The notes under the pieces: model-generated | Databases searched by the model: none | The model's input: only the letters and a program-made list of their open reading frames with translations | Told to the model about the DNA's origin: nothing | Shown: positions 5,218 through 14,055 of the stretch, piece by piece | Numbering within the stretch: position 1 is the first letter of the stretch | Layout of the letters: each line of letters opens with the position of its first letter | Source of the DNA: an uncultured Mollicutes bacterium | GTDB lineage: Bacteria; Bacillota_I; Bacilli_A; Acholeplasmatales; JAEDCM01 | Direction: 5' to 3' | DNA: 17,681 nt | NCBI GenBank assembly: GCA_947166335.1 | Contig: CAMVDS010000019.1 | Span: 1-17,681 of the forward strand | Translations under genes and position numbers: made by a program

Positions 5218-6487
5218 CTTTTATAACATCCTTATCATTATAAAAATCTTTTAATTTTTGATTTGAATTATACTTCTCTGTTAGAGCAAATTCTTTACTC
5301 CAAGTCATATAATAAATAAATGGGAAGTGATTTTCTTTTAGTTCTTCTATATCAGGAATTACATCACATTCAGCAAGTGCAACTAGCTTATCTTTGCTTA
5401 CTTTTTCTAGTAATTCATTGTACTTATCTATATAGCAAGTTTTACTATCTTTTTCTTCTCCATAACAATCAACTGATATAATATCAACATATTCATCACC
5501 TGGATATGCACCTATACTATTCCAAACCCAAATTAGATTATTTAATCCTTTTTCTTCTACGAAATAGTTATACATCATAATATATAAATCTTTTGCATAT
5601 TCTACTCCATATTTTCCCCACCAAAACCAAGTGCCATCAGCTTCATGGAATGGTCTAAATAGGATAGGTTTTTTTAATTCTAAGAAATGTTTTAATACTT
5701 TTGCCATATGATCTAATTCATTCATGAATGCTTTATATTCTTGACTATTTTCTATAAATATATTTCTTATATCAAATTCAGTGTTTTTAGCATAGAAGCT
5801 TTTACCACATCCATATAAAGGCGAAAACATATGCCATGTAAATGTTATAATGCTATCTGTTTTATCATACATAGCAACTTGCATTGTACCTTTATTATCT
5901 TCTACTTCCTCTAAGCATTCTTTATCACTATTTGGATTTATATTTTGTGATAAAGCTAAAAGCTCATATCCTACTAATTTAGGATAAAATCCTGTGATTT
6001 TTTTTATATGAGCTAGTTCTTCTTGACCTATAGTTTGGGTATGTTGTCCAGTAATAATTTTTTTATGGTTTATTGATGCGAAATAATTTAAAAGTTTTCT
6101 TGCTTCAATAATCATATTTGAGTTTGATGGTGTATAATATGGTAACATTTCACGTTCTATTAATAATCTATGTAAATAATATTTTGCCAAATCATCTTGA
6201 TAATTGTTTTCTAGTTCATCAAGTACAAGATTAATTGTTATATTAATATCTGGATTATCACCCTTTTTAATATATTCATTTATTTCATTAATCGCATCAA
6301 TATACGCCTTATAATAATTAGTTTTTGTTTTTAAAACTTTATTAAGTTTAATATTATCATCATAAGTATTTAGATATTTAATGTAATTAAAGTGATCATC
6401 TAATACCTTTTGTTTTAATTCTAAAAAAATTTTATCATTAGATTCTTCTTCATTAAAATAATTATAAACATTTTCTATATTTGACAT
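5210..6487 (-). CDS. Glycoside hydrolase family 26 protein (beta-mannanase-like), cytoplasmic
   Basis: Probable retaining endo-beta-mannanase or related beta-glycanase. 425 residues. Family blocks are in order: KIITGQHTQT (143-152, the usual start of the barrel), TFTWHMFSP (216-223 region), ILFRPFHEADGTWFWWG (275-291) with acid/base Glu282, NLIWVWN (317-323), GDEYVDIISVDCYG (330-343), and LVALAE (368-373) with nucleophile Glu373. No signal peptide or membrane segment is visible, so it should act in the cytoplasm, unlike most mannanases. Residues 1-120 are charged, helix-prone and not part of the barrel; I do not recognise that domain. ATG 6487 has GAGGTGAT three bases upstream. Monocistronic, between terminators. 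Exact substrate unknown. Confidence 0.82.
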   Translation of the reverse strand: MSNIENVYNYFNEEESNDKIFLELKQKVLDDHFNYIKYLNTYDDNIKLNKVLKTKTNYYKAYIDAINEINEYIKKGDNPDINITINLVLDELENNYQDDLAKYYLHRLLIEREMLPYYTPSNSNMIIEARKLLNYFASINHKKIITGQHTQTIGQEELAHIKKITGFYPKLVGYELLALSQNINPNSDKECLEEVEDNKGTMQVAMYDKTDSIITFTWHMFSPLYGCGKSFYAKNTEFDIRNIFIENSQEYKAFMNELDHMAKVLKHFLELKKPILFRPFHEADGTWFWWGKYGVEYAKDLYIMMYNYFVEEKGLNNLIWVWNSIGAYPGDEYVDIISVDCYGEEKDSKTCYIDKYNELLEKVSKDKLVALAECDVIPDIEELKENHFPFIYYMTWSKEFALTEKYNSNQKLKDFYNDKDVIKEK

Positions 6488-6508
6488 TTTATCACCTCAT
6501 ACAATATT

Positions 6509-6537
6509 ATTATAACATAATCTATGTATAAGAAAAA
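6509..6537 (-). promoter_or_regulatory. Promoter of the GH26 gene
   Basis: Extended -10 TGT-TATAAT (6517-6509) with a poor -35 TTTTTC (6537-6532) at 17 bp. That -35 is also the T-run of the upstream his terminator. The predicted start near 6502 gives a 5' UTR of about 15 nt. Confidence 0.65.
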
Positions 6538-6561
6538 ATAGGCGCCTAAATAGGTGCCTAT
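6532..6561 (-). terminator. Terminator of the his operon
   Basis: On the transcribed strand ATAGGCACCT (6561-6552), loop ATTT, AGGCGCCTAT (6547-6538): a 10-bp stem with one G-U pair, then TTTTTC. It takes in the stop codon of the acetyltransferase gene (6558-6560) and ends the 11-gene operon. Confidence 0.85.
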
Positions 6562-7004
6562 ATTTCTTTTTCCATTCTTGTGCATTCAAATGTTTTAGTT
6601 TTTGTTTTACATTTACAACCGCATTCTAATAGATTATAGCCACATTTTTTATAGAAATCTATTGCCTCTAATCTACTATCAATAATTATTTTTTTATATC
6701 CTAATTCTTTAATCCATTTTTCAGATTCAAGCATAGTTAGTTTTCCAATACCTTTATTTCGATATTCATCAAGCACAACTACTCTACCAATTAAAGCAGT
6801 ATCTTTATCTATTTCATAGAATCTAGCAGTTGAAATAGGATAAGTATCATCTAATAAAATGACATATTTTGAACTATCATTATCATGTTCGTCAAACTCA
6901 TCTCTTAGTGGTATATGATACTTTCTATTCATCGCGTTGATTCTAACAAAGTAGGATGCGGCTCTTTGCCATTCTTCTGTAGCTCTTAAAACAGTATATT
7001 CCAT
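6558..7004 (-). CDS. GNAT-family N-acetyltransferase, last gene of the his operon
   Basis: Acetyl-CoA-dependent acetyltransferase of unknown substrate; 148 residues. The core GNAT pattern is visible: strand YPISTARFYEI (55-65), strand ALIGRVVVLDEYRNKGIGK (70-88) with the pyrophosphate-binding loop RNKGIG at 82-87, helix MLESEKWIKELG, strand KKIIIDSR, then AIDFYKKCGY (114-123). A short cysteine- and lysine-rich tail (ECGCKCKTKTKTFEC, 127-141) is unusual for the family. It starts 8 nt after the hisJ stop with a weak AGGTAG site and ends in the operon terminator, so it is co-transcribed with the histidine genes. It is not one of the known pathway enzymes; its link to histidine is inference from position. 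Confidence 0.82.
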   Translation of the reverse strand: MEYTVLRATEEWQRAASYFVRINAMNRKYHIPLRDEFDEHDNDSSKYVILLDDTYPISTARFYEIDKDTALIGRVVVLDEYRNKGIGKLTMLESEKWIKELGYKKIIIDSRLEAIDFYKKCGYNLLECGCKCKTKTKTFECTRMEKEI

Positions 7005-7012
7005 ATAGCTAC

Positions 7013-7840
7013 CTACTTTTTAAATTCAACATAATCGCACATATTTAAATCAAATTGTTTTGCAAATTCGATTGCTTTTTCTACTGCTTCATAGCCTAGT
7101 GCTTCTGGTTTATGTGCATCAGCACCAATTACTACTTTAGCTTTTGTTCCACTGACAAGTTTCCAAAATTCTTCTCTAGGATATAAGTATTGCATTTTTC
7201 CTTCATCAGTACGTCTAGCACCTTTAGCAATTCCATTAGCATTTATCTCTAAATATACATCATATTTAATGGCAGCTTCAATAATTCTTTTAGAGCATAT
7301 TTCAGCAGTCTTATCAAATACTCTATGACCATTCTCTCCATTATAGTTCATCAAGAATAAATCTGGGTGAGCAAATATTGTATATAAGCCTGAAGCCATA
7401 CCTTCTATTACTATATCAGTATATACTTCAGCAAGTTTTGGAGTAAATGGATCATATGGTGAATAATTAGCACCATTATAGTTAAAGAAATGTTCTCCAA
7501 GAATTAGGTAATCAACCTTTTTTCTAAGCTCTTTAAAATAGTCCTTAAACTCTGGAAAATATTCAGTTTCAAGTCCCAAGAAAACCTTTATTTTAGGGTT
7601 TTTCTTAGCTTCTAATACTTTTGGCACATATATATTATCGAAGTCGCTATCAGTCATTATTTCTTGTAGATAATTATGATAATATTCATCAGGAGTCATG
7701 AAGTATTCTGGTGTATGAGCATGGTCACTCATACCTAGTTCAGAGAACCCTAAACGAATAGCTTCATTAACATAATCTTCTACATCTCCTGTAGCATGAC
7801 CACATAGATATGTATGTGTATGGTAATTTGCTTTAAGCAT
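7013..7840 (-). CDS. hisJ: Histidinol-phosphatase, PHP family
   Basis: Removes phosphate from L-histidinol phosphate to give histidinol, the eighth step of the pathway; cytoplasmic metalloenzyme. 275 residues, normal for the PHP-type enzyme of Bacillota. Metal-site motifs are all present: NYHTHTYLCGH (5-15; His7, His9), SDHAH (38-42), GLETEYF in the middle, ILGEHFF, IFAHPDLF, and near the end VIGADAHKP. It lies 5 nt after hisIE. With no bifunctional HisB or HisN-type phosphatase in the cluster, this gene supplies the phosphatase step. B. subtilis literature uses both hisJ and hisK for this enzyme. Confidence 0.92.
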   Translation of the reverse strand: MLKANYHTHTYLCGHATGDVEDYVNEAIRLGFSELGMSDHAHTPEYFMTPDEYYHNYLQEIMTDSDFDNIYVPKVLEAKKNPKIKVFLGLETEYFPEFKDYFKELRKKVDYLILGEHFFNYNGANYSPYDPFTPKLAEVYTDIVIEGMASGLYTIFAHPDLFLMNYNGENGHRVFDKTAEICSKRIIEAAIKYDVYLEINANGIAKGARRTDEGKMQYLYPREEFWKLVSGTKAKVVIGADAHKPEALGYEAVEKAIEFAKQFDLNMCDYVEFKK

Positions 7841-7845
7841 AATTA

Positions 7846-8487
7846 TTACCTCTTTTCTAATTCTGTTTTAATCTCATCCCAAGATATTCCAAGTTCAACC
7901 ATTAATACAGTTAAGTGATACATTAAATCACTAACTTCATAAATGACATCATCTCTGTTTGTCTTAGCCGCAATGATTGTTTCACATGCTTCTTCGCCAA
8001 ATTTCTTTAGGATTTTATTAATTCCTTCTTTAAATAAATAATTTGTATATGATCCTTCTTTTGGATTAGCTTTTCTATCTTTAATAATATTTTCTAAGTT
8101 TACTAAGAATGAAGTATCTTTAGAAATTTCTTTAACGATATTCTTACTTTCAGTTATTTCAACATTTCTATAAAAACATGTAACATTTCCTGTATGACAG
8201 CTAATACCACCTTTTTGTTCAATTTGGATTAATAAAGTATCTCCATCACAGTCAACGCTCATACCTTTAAGGTATTGGAAGTGTCCACTTTCTTCGCCTT
8301 TTAGCCAAAGCTTATTTCTACTTCTAGAATAATAATAAATATTACCAGTTTCTAAAGTCTTTTCTAAAGCTTCCTTGTTCATATATGCAAGCATTCTAAC
8401 ATGCTTTGAATGATAATCTTGTGCGATTACAGGAATAAGTCCATTATTATCAAATTTTACTATTTGCATTAATTCTTCTTTTGTCAT
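7846..8487 (-). CDS. hisIE: Bifunctional phosphoribosyl-AMP cyclohydrolase / phosphoribosyl-ATP pyrophosphatase
   Basis: Performs steps 2 and 3 of histidine synthesis: PR-ATP to PR-AMP (HisE domain), then ring opening (HisI domain). 213 residues. The HisI part (about 1-110) holds [23 protein letters not shown], the metal cluster VDCDGDTLL, and [15 protein letters not shown]. The HisE part (about 120-213) holds [23 protein letters not shown] and [14 protein letters not shown], an all-helical MazG-like fold. The order HisI-HisE in one chain is the usual fusion. It starts one base after the hisF stop. Confidence 0.96.
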   Translation of the reverse strand: MTKEELMQIVKFDNNGLIPVIAQDYHSKHVRMLAYMNKEALEKTLETGNIYYYSRSRNKLWLKGEESGHFQYLKGMSVDCDGDTLLIQIEQKGGISCHTGNVTCFYRNVEITESKNIVKEISKDTSFLVNLENIIKDRKANPKEGSYTNYLFKEGINKILKKFGEEACETIIAAKTNRDDVIYEVSDLMYHLTVLMVELGISWDEIKTELEKR

Positions 8488-8488
8488 A

Positions 8489-9241
8489 TTATACTCTCCT
8501 TACTGGAATATTTTTCTTTTCTAAATAATCCTTTAAATCGTTAATTTCAATTTCTTTAAAGTGGAATAAGCTTGCGGCAAGTGCTGCATCTGCATATTCT
8601 AAAATCTCACTAAAGTCTTCCATTTTACCAGCCCCACCTGAAGCGATAACTGGAATATTTACAGCTTCACAAACACGCTTTGTAAGTTCTATGTCATATC
8701 CACTCTTTGTTCCATCTTTATCCATTGATGTAAGTAAAATCTCTCCAGCTCCCCTTTTTTCAGCTTCCTTAGCCCATTCAATAGCATCAATATCAGTACG
8801 TACTCTACCTCCATTAATGTACACTTTAAAAGAGTCACCTTCTCTTTTAGCATCTATAGCTACAACAATACATTGGTTGCCAAACATCTTGGCACCTTCA
8901 TTGATTAAATCTGGATTTTTTATAGCACTTGAATTTATAGAAATCTTATCAGCACCAGCTTGTAATATTTCTCTCATATCACTTGTTGAACGTATTCCTC
9001 CACCTACTGTAAAAGGAATGAATACTTTTTTTGCTGTATTTCTTACAACATCTACTATAGTTTTTCTATTATCACTAGATGCAGTAATATCTAAGAAAAC
9101 TAATTCATCTGCGTTTAAGTCACTATATATTTTTGCACATTCTACAGGGTCTCCTGCATCTACTAAATTAATAAAATTAATACCTTTAACAACACGCCCA
9201 TCTTTAACATCTAGGCATGGAATAATTCTTTTAGTTAGCAT
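8489..9241 (-). CDS. hisF: Imidazole glycerol phosphate synthase, cyclase subunit
   Basis: Cyclase half of the HisHF complex. It uses ammonia from HisH to turn PRFAR into imidazole glycerol phosphate and AICAR. 250 residues, a TIM barrel. [20 protein letters not shown] carries catalytic Asp11, and [10 protein letters not shown] carries Asp130, the same numbers as in the well-studied T. maritima enzyme. Phosphate loops VGGGIRS and [10 protein letters not shown] are present. The ATG lies inside the end of hisA (11-nt overlap, out of frame), so translation is probably coupled, as expected for the paralogous neighbours HisA and HisF. Confidence 0.97.
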   Translation of the reverse strand: MLTKRIIPCLDVKDGRVVKGINFINLVDAGDPVECAKIYSDLNADELVFLDITASSDNRKTIVDVVRNTAKKVFIPFTVGGGIRSTSDMREILQAGADKISINSSAIKNPDLINEGAKMFGNQCIVVAIDAKREGDSFKVYINGGRVRTDIDAIEWAKEAEKRGAGEILLTSMDKDGTKSGYDIELTKRVCEAVNIPVIASGGAGKMEDFSEILEYADAALAASLFHFKEIEINDLKDYLEKKNIPVRRV

Positions 9242-9941
9242 TCTTAATTGCCTCTTTTATATCTATTTTACCAGTGTAATAAGCTTTACCTATTATAGCA
9301 CCACTACAACCAGCATTCTTACATTTTATTACTTCTTCTATAGAAGATACTCCACCAGAAGCAATAATGTTTAATTTTGAAGGTATTAATTTAATTATAT
9401 TATCAATGCTTACACCACTCATCATGCCATCTTTTGATATATCAGTATAAATTACATTTAAACCGCCAAATGATTTAAATATATTTAACATTTCAATATC
9501 AGTTAATTTAGAATCTTCAAGCCATCCTTTAATAGATACAAATCCATTCTTACAATCAAGACCTAATACTATTTTTTCACTACCATATTTCTTGATAGCT
9601 TCTTTTAAGAATTCTTGATTTTGAACAGCTATACTTCCTAGTATTACTCTTTTTACACCAATATTAAGTAATAAATCAATATCATTAAAGCTTCTAATTC
9701 CTCCTCCTACTTCGATAGGAATATTATTAGAAACTAGTTTTTTTATTACTTCGATATTAGTGATTTTGCCGGCTTTAGCACCATCTAAATCAACAACATG
9801 AATCAATTTGGCGCCACTACTAATGAAATCTTTAGCAACAGCAAGTGCATCATCATTATATATAGTTTTTTGATTATAATCTCCTTGAACTAAGCGTACA
9901 CACTTACCATCAATAAGATCAATTGCAGGTATAATTTCCAT
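9231..9941 (-). CDS. hisA: ProFAR isomerase
   Basis: Isomerises ProFAR to PRFAR by an Amadori rearrangement (step 4). 236 residues, a half-barrel duplicated TIM fold related to His[21 protein letters not shown] bears catalytic Asp8. The second acid region is VLGLDCKNG (Asp129), with phosphate loops EVGGGIRS and IASGGVSS. The start shares one base with the hisH stop (TAATG). Confidence 0.96.
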   Translation of the reverse strand: MEIIPAIDLIDGKCVRLVQGDYNQKTIYNDDALAVAKDFISSGAKLIHVVDLDGAKAGKITNIEVIKKLVSNNIPIEVGGGIRSFNDIDLLLNIGVKRVILGSIAVQNQEFLKEAIKKYGSEKIVLGLDCKNGFVSIKGWLEDSKLTDIEMLNIFKSFGGLNVIYTDISKDGMMSGVSIDNIIKLIPSKLNIIASGGVSSIEEVIKCKNAGCSGAIIGKAYYTGKIDIKEAIKNAN

Positions 9942-10540
9942 TATAAATCACCAAAATTCTTTAATATTTGTAGTCCAACATCTCCTGATTTTTCAGGATG
10001 GAATTGTGTTGCATAAATATTTTTATATTCTACAGCACAACTAAATTCATATCCATAAGTAGTTTTAGTTAATAAGTAATCCTTATTATCAGTAACTAAA
10101 TGGTATGAATGAACAAAATATACATATGGATTGTTTAGCCCTTTAAATAATTTTGAACCATTAGGAATATTTAAATTATTCCATCCCATATGAGGTATTT
10201 TTAAACCATTTTCTTTAAAGTGAATAATATTTCCTTCTAATACATTTAAGCCTTTAGTTAAGCCATATTCTTCACTTGAAGAAAATAATAATTGCATACC
10301 TAAACATATACCTAAAATAGGTTTTCCTTTGCTTATTTCTTCTTTAATAGTATCTATTAAGTTTAGTTCTTTTAAGTTATCCATAGCTTCCCTAAAAGCA
10401 CCTACACCTGGTAATATTAATTTATCTGCTTTTTTAATTACATTTATATCGTTTGTAATAACTGAATCGATATTTAATGAATCTAAAGCATTTTTAACAC
10501 TACCTAGATTACCCATTTTATAATCAATAATTGCTATCAT
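9941..10540 (-). CDS. hisH: Imidazole glycerol phosphate synthase, glutaminase subunit
   Basis: Class I glutamine amidotransferase that feeds ammonia to HisF. 199 residues, normal. The catalytic triad is complete: Cys79 in LGICLGMQLL, and His181 and Glu183 in QFHPEKSG. The oxyanion-strand region PGVGAF is at 44-49. It shares one base with hisB upstream and with hisA downstream (TAATG both times), so hisB-H-A form a tightly coupled run. Confidence 0.96.
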   Translation of the reverse strand: MIAIIDYKMGNLGSVKNALDSLNIDSVITNDINVIKKADKLILPGVGAFREAMDNLKELNLIDTIKEEISKGKPILGICLGMQLLFSSSEEYGLTKGLNVLEGNIIHFKENGLKIPHMGWNNLNIPNGSKLFKGLNNPYVYFVHSYHLVTDNKDYLLTKTTYGYEFSCAVEYKNIYATQFHPEKSGDVGLQILKNFGDL

Positions 10541-11121
10541 TATAATACACCCTTACTTGTTGGTAGTCCAAAGCGAGGATTAATAGATACTGCTTCCATT
10601 AATGCTCTAGCGAATGCTTTAAATGTTCCTTCAACCATGTGGTGATTATTGCTTCCACGCATAATAATTGTTTGAATATTAAATCCTGCATTATTAGCTA
10701 AAGCAATAAAGAATTCTTTTACCATTTCAGTTTGGAATTCACCAAGCATTTTTACTGTAAAAGGATCATCTATATTAGCATATGGTCTATTTGAAATATC
10801 AATTGCACATAAAACTAAAGATTCATCCATAGGTATAATTGCTTTTCCATATCTAGTAATACCTTTCTTATCTCCTAAAGCTTCTTTTAAAGCAAGACCT
10901 AAGGCAATACCAGTATCTTCTACTAGGTGATGACAATCCACTCCTAGATCGCCTTTAGCCTTAATATCTAAATCAATTAAGCCATGAGTTGAAATTTGAG
11001 TTAACATGTGATCAAAAAATTCTATTCCAGTAGAAATATTATTTTTACCACTTCCATCTAGATTAATACTTAAGGAAATTTGTGTTTCTTTTGTATTTCT
11101 TTCTATTTTTGCAGTTCTCAT
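10540..11121 (-). CDS. hisB: Imidazoleglycerol-phosphate dehydratase
   Basis: Dehydrates imidazole glycerol phosphate to imidazole acetol phosphate (step 6); a manganese enzyme forming 24-mers in the family. 193 residues: the monofunctional form, without the phosphatase domain of enterics. Conserved metal motifs are EFFDHMLTQISTHG, the duplicated DCHHLVEDTGIALG and NNHHMVEGTFKAFARAL. The tail RFGLPTSKGVL is the usual end of the family. Confidence 0.97.
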   Translation of the reverse strand: MRTAKIERNTKETQISLSINLDGSGKNNISTGIEFFDHMLTQISTHGLIDLDIKAKGDLGVDCHHLVEDTGIALGLALKEALGDKKGITRYGKAIIPMDESLVLCAIDISNRPYANIDDPFTVKMLGEFQTEMVKEFFIALANNAGFNIQTIIMRGSNNHHMVEGTFKAFARALMEAVSINPRFGLPTSKGVL

Positions 11122-12149
11122 TATAATACCTCCTTTATTGTTTTAATTAAGATATCATTTTCTTCTTTTGTACCTGTATTAATTCTATACCAAAATTCAT
11201 TATTATAAGATAATCTTCTAATATAAATTTTGTTTTCTAAAAGATGATTATATATCTTATCATTTAGTCTCACAAATATAAAGTTAGAATAACTTTTATT
11301 TGGATTTAAATTTAATTCTACTAAACTATTATACAATTCATCTTTAAGTTTTACAATTAAATCGATATTTTCTTTATATAAGTCTTTGTTTTTAATAGCT
11401 ATACTTGCTATTATTTGTGATAATGTAGATAAGTTATATGGTGGCTTTACAACATTAATTGTATCAATTAAATCAATACTAGAAATAGCGTAACCAAGCC
11501 TAATTCCTGCTAAGGCATAAGCCTTTGAGAAAGTTTTTAAAACTATTACATTGTCATATTTTAAAGCTAAATCATAATTTGATTTATAAAATTCTGAATA
11601 AGCTTCATCAAGTAATACTACACCTTTTGTTTTTTTAATAATTAGTTCTAAATCACTACGTTCCATAATAGAACCTGTAGGGTTATTTGGAGAACATATA
11701 ATTATTAATTTTGGATTATATTTATCAATACTTTCTAAGATTTTTTTAGTATCATATATAAAGCCATCTAAGAAATCAATATCAATAAACTTACCATTTG
11801 TATAAGATGCATATTCTTTATACATACTAAATGTAGGATTACAAGCTAGAATATATTCATCTTCGATTAAGCTTCTAAAAATACAATCAAGTAATTGATC
11901 AGAACCTACTCCACATGTGATATTTTTAATATCAGTATTATAGTTTTTAGCTAAAGCTTCTCTTACTACTAAATTATCAGTATCAGGGTAGCGTCTAAAA
12001 TCTATTTTATCTAATTCTTCTTTTACTAAATCTATTATTTTTTTTGGAGTAGGAAATGCAGATTCATTAGCGTTAAGAATTATACCATCAGTAATCATCT
12101 TACTATAGTATGGAGTTCTTCCATCTAATGACTTTTTAATATATTTCAT
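11121..12149 (-). CDS. hisC: Histidinol-phosphate aminotransferase
   Basis: PLP enzyme that moves an amino group from glutamate to imidazole acetol phosphate (step 7). 342 residues, slightly short for the family (about 350-360). Fold-type I motifs: NANESAFPTP (26-35), SPNNPTGS (153-160), LLDEAYSEF (179-187, PLP-ring Asp181), and KTFSKAYALAGIRLGY with PLP lysine Lys209 and a phosphate-binding arginine. It starts on the hisD stop (TAATG). Confidence 0.95.
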   Translation of the reverse strand: MKYIKKSLDGRTPYYSKMITDGIILNANESAFPTPKKIIDLVKEELDKIDFRRYPDTDNLVVREALAKNYNTDIKNITCGVGSDQLLDCIFRSLIEDEYILACNPTFSMYKEYASYTNGKFIDIDFLDGFIYDTKKILESIDKYNPKLIIICSPNNPTGSIMERSDLELIIKKTKGVVLLDEAYSEFYKSNYDLALKYDNVIVLKTFSKAYALAGIRLGYAISSIDLIDTINVVKPPYNLSTLSQIIASIAIKNKDLYKENIDLIVKLKDELYNSLVELNLNPNKSYSNFIFVRLNDKIYNHLLENKIYIRRLSYNNEFWYRINTGTKEENDILIKTIKEVL

Positions 12150-13429
12150 TATTTCTCCTCCAATCTAACAGTTGCGGCTAAAGCATGTGCTGTTAAGCCT
12201 TCACTTTTAGCAAACGATTCAACATTCTTTCCTATTCTATTAAATGCTTCTTTGTTAAATGAAATAATACTTGTTCTCTTTACGAAATCATATACTGATA
12301 GTGGTGAAAAGAATCTAGCTGTATGGATTGTAGGTAGGACATGGTTAGGCCCTGCCATATAATCACCAAGTGATTCTGCAGCATAATTTCCTAAGAATAC
12401 TGCACCAGCATTAATAATCTTATCAAGATAATTAAATGGCTCAGCTACGGCTAATTCCAAGTGCTCTGGAGCAATATAATTTGATATTTCAATTGCTTCA
12501 TCAATTGTTTTAGTAATGATTATTCCACCATAATTATCAAGTGATTTTTTAATTATTTCTTTTCTTTCTAACTTTTCTGTATATTCATCTATTTGTTTAA
12601 CTACTTTTTCTGCTAATTCTTTTGAGTTAGTTAATAGAACACTTGAAGCTATTTCATCATGTTCTGCTTGGCTTAATAAATCAGCAGCAACAAATTTATA
12701 ATTTGCTTTTTCATCAGCAATAACTAAGATTTCAGATGGTCCTGCAACTGAATCAATAGAAATTGATCCAAATAATTCTTTTTTAGCTAAAGCTACAAAG
12801 ATATTACCAGGTCCAACAATTTTATCAACCTTAGGTATTATTTTTGTACCTAAAGCCATTGCTGCTATTGCTTGAGCTCCACCGCATTTATAAATATCTT
12901 TTATACCTAGTAAATAAGCAACTGCAAGTACTTCATTAGTAACTTTTCCTTCTTTATTACAAGGTGTACACATTATGATATTTTTAACACCCGCAACTTG
13001 TGCAGGAATAGCATCCATGAATGCTGTTGATGGGTATGCTGCTTTTCCGCCTGGTACATATAAACCAACATTTTCAAGTGGTGTAATCTTTTGTCCTAAT
13101 ATTTCACCATTATCTTCATATGTCCAAGTTTTTTCAATTTGATGTTCATGGAATCTTCTAATTCTATCCATGGCAATCTTATATGTTTCTTTTAATTCAT
13201 CGCTAATAGCGTTATAGCCATCAATTATTTCTTTTTCTGTTACTTTGATATTATTTTTATTAATTAATGGACTATCAAACTTATTAGTATATTCAATTAA
13301 AGCATCATCACCATTAGTCTTAATATTATTAATAATATCTTTTACTATTGCAAGAGGTTTTGTATTATCACTATTACCTCTTTCATCTAGTTTTTTTAAT
13401 AATTCATCTTTATCAGTAAATATTCTCAT
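12149..13429 (-). CDS. hisD: Histidinol dehydrogenase
   Basis: NAD- and zinc-dependent four-electron oxidation of histidinol to histidine, the last two steps. 426 residues, normal. Family motifs: ENVGLYVPGGKAAYPST (118-134), KIVGPGNIFVA, the signature SVAGPSEILVIADE, then LLSQAEHDEIA and GPNHVLPT, which carry expected zinc and catalytic residues, and a C-terminal TAHALAATVRLEE with the last zinc histidine. The ATG overlaps hisG by 4 nt (ATGA). Confidence 0.97.
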   Translation of the reverse strand: MRIFTDKDELLKKLDERGNSDNTKPLAIVKDIINNIKTNGDDALIEYTNKFDSPLINKNNIKVTEKEIIDGYNAISDELKETYKIAMDRIRRFHEHQIEKTWTYEDNGEILGQKITPLENVGLYVPGGKAAYPSTAFMDAIPAQVAGVKNIIMCTPCNKEGKVTNEVLAVAYLLGIKDIYKCGGAQAIAAMALGTKIIPKVDKIVGPGNIFVALAKKELFGSISIDSVAGPSEILVIADEKANYKFVAADLLSQAEHDEIASSVLLTNSKELAEKVVKQIDEYTEKLERKEIIKKSLDNYGGIIITKTIDEAIEISNYIAPEHLELAVAEPFNYLDKIINAGAVFLGNYAAESLGDYMAGPNHVLPTIHTARFFSPLSVYDFVKRTSIISFNKEAFNRIGKNVESFAKSEGLTAHALAATVRLEEK

Positions 13430-14055
13430 AAGTTCTCCTCCATTTCTTTTAAAATTTTAGAAATCTCTTCATATTTAGTCTTAATAGATACTTTATTAAC
13501 AATAACTCTAGCAGATAAATCACAAATAGTTTCAATAACTTCTAGACCATTTTCTACTAAAGTCTTTCCGCTTTCAACTATATCAACAATACAATCAGCT
13601 AAATTAATAACAGCACCTAATTCAACTGAACCATTTAATTTAATGATTTCACATTTTTTGTTTTTAGATTCAAAGTATTTTTTAGCAATATTAGGATATT
13701 TAGTAGCTACTCTAATTTGTTCACCGCCTAAGATTAAATCTTTCTTTTCTGGGTATGAAGCAACACACATTCTACATTTACCAATATTTAAATCTAAACA
13801 TTCGTATAAATCTCTATCTTCTTCTAAAATAGTATCATATCCAACAATACCAATATCAGCTACACCATAGTCTACATAAGTAGGTACATCAGATGGTTTA
13901 GCTAGGAAGAATGAATAATTATCGCAAGCACTATTAAATACTAATTTTCTTGATTCATCAGTCATATCAACTGGTCTAATATTTATTTTATCCAATATTT
14001 CTAATGTCTTTTTAGCTAAGCGTCCTTTTGCTAAAGCGAATGTTATTCTTGACAT
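13426..14055 (-). CDS. hisG: ATP phosphoribosyltransferase, short form
   Basis: First step of the pathway: ATP and PRPP to phosphoribosyl-ATP, normally the feedback-inhibited point. 209 residues. This is the short form, which lacks the C-terminal histidine-binding domain and needs HisZ, encoded just upstream. ITFALAKGRLAKKTLEIL opens the protein, VDYGVADIGIVGYD is the family block, and DIVESGKTLVENGLEV includes the PRPP-binding loop. It overlaps hisZ by 13 nt, in line with an obligate HisG-HisZ complex. Confidence 0.96.
   Translation of the reverse strand: MSRITFALAKGRLAKKTLEILDKINIRPVDMTDESRKLVFNSACDNYSFFLAKPSDVPTYVDYGVADIGIVGYDTILEEDRDLYECLDLNIGKCRMCVASYPEKKDLILGGEQIRVATKYPNIAKKYFESKNKKCEIIKLNGSVELGAVINLADCIVDIVESGKTLVENGLEVIETICDLSARVIVNKVSIKTKYEEISKILKEMEENL

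Noticed and set aside
8691..9374. 227-codon open frame on the plus strand opposite hisF and hisA
   Set aside because: Shadow of two clearly real genes on the other strand. It has a Ser/Thr/Ile-rich composition typical of antisense reading and no ribosome site or known motif.
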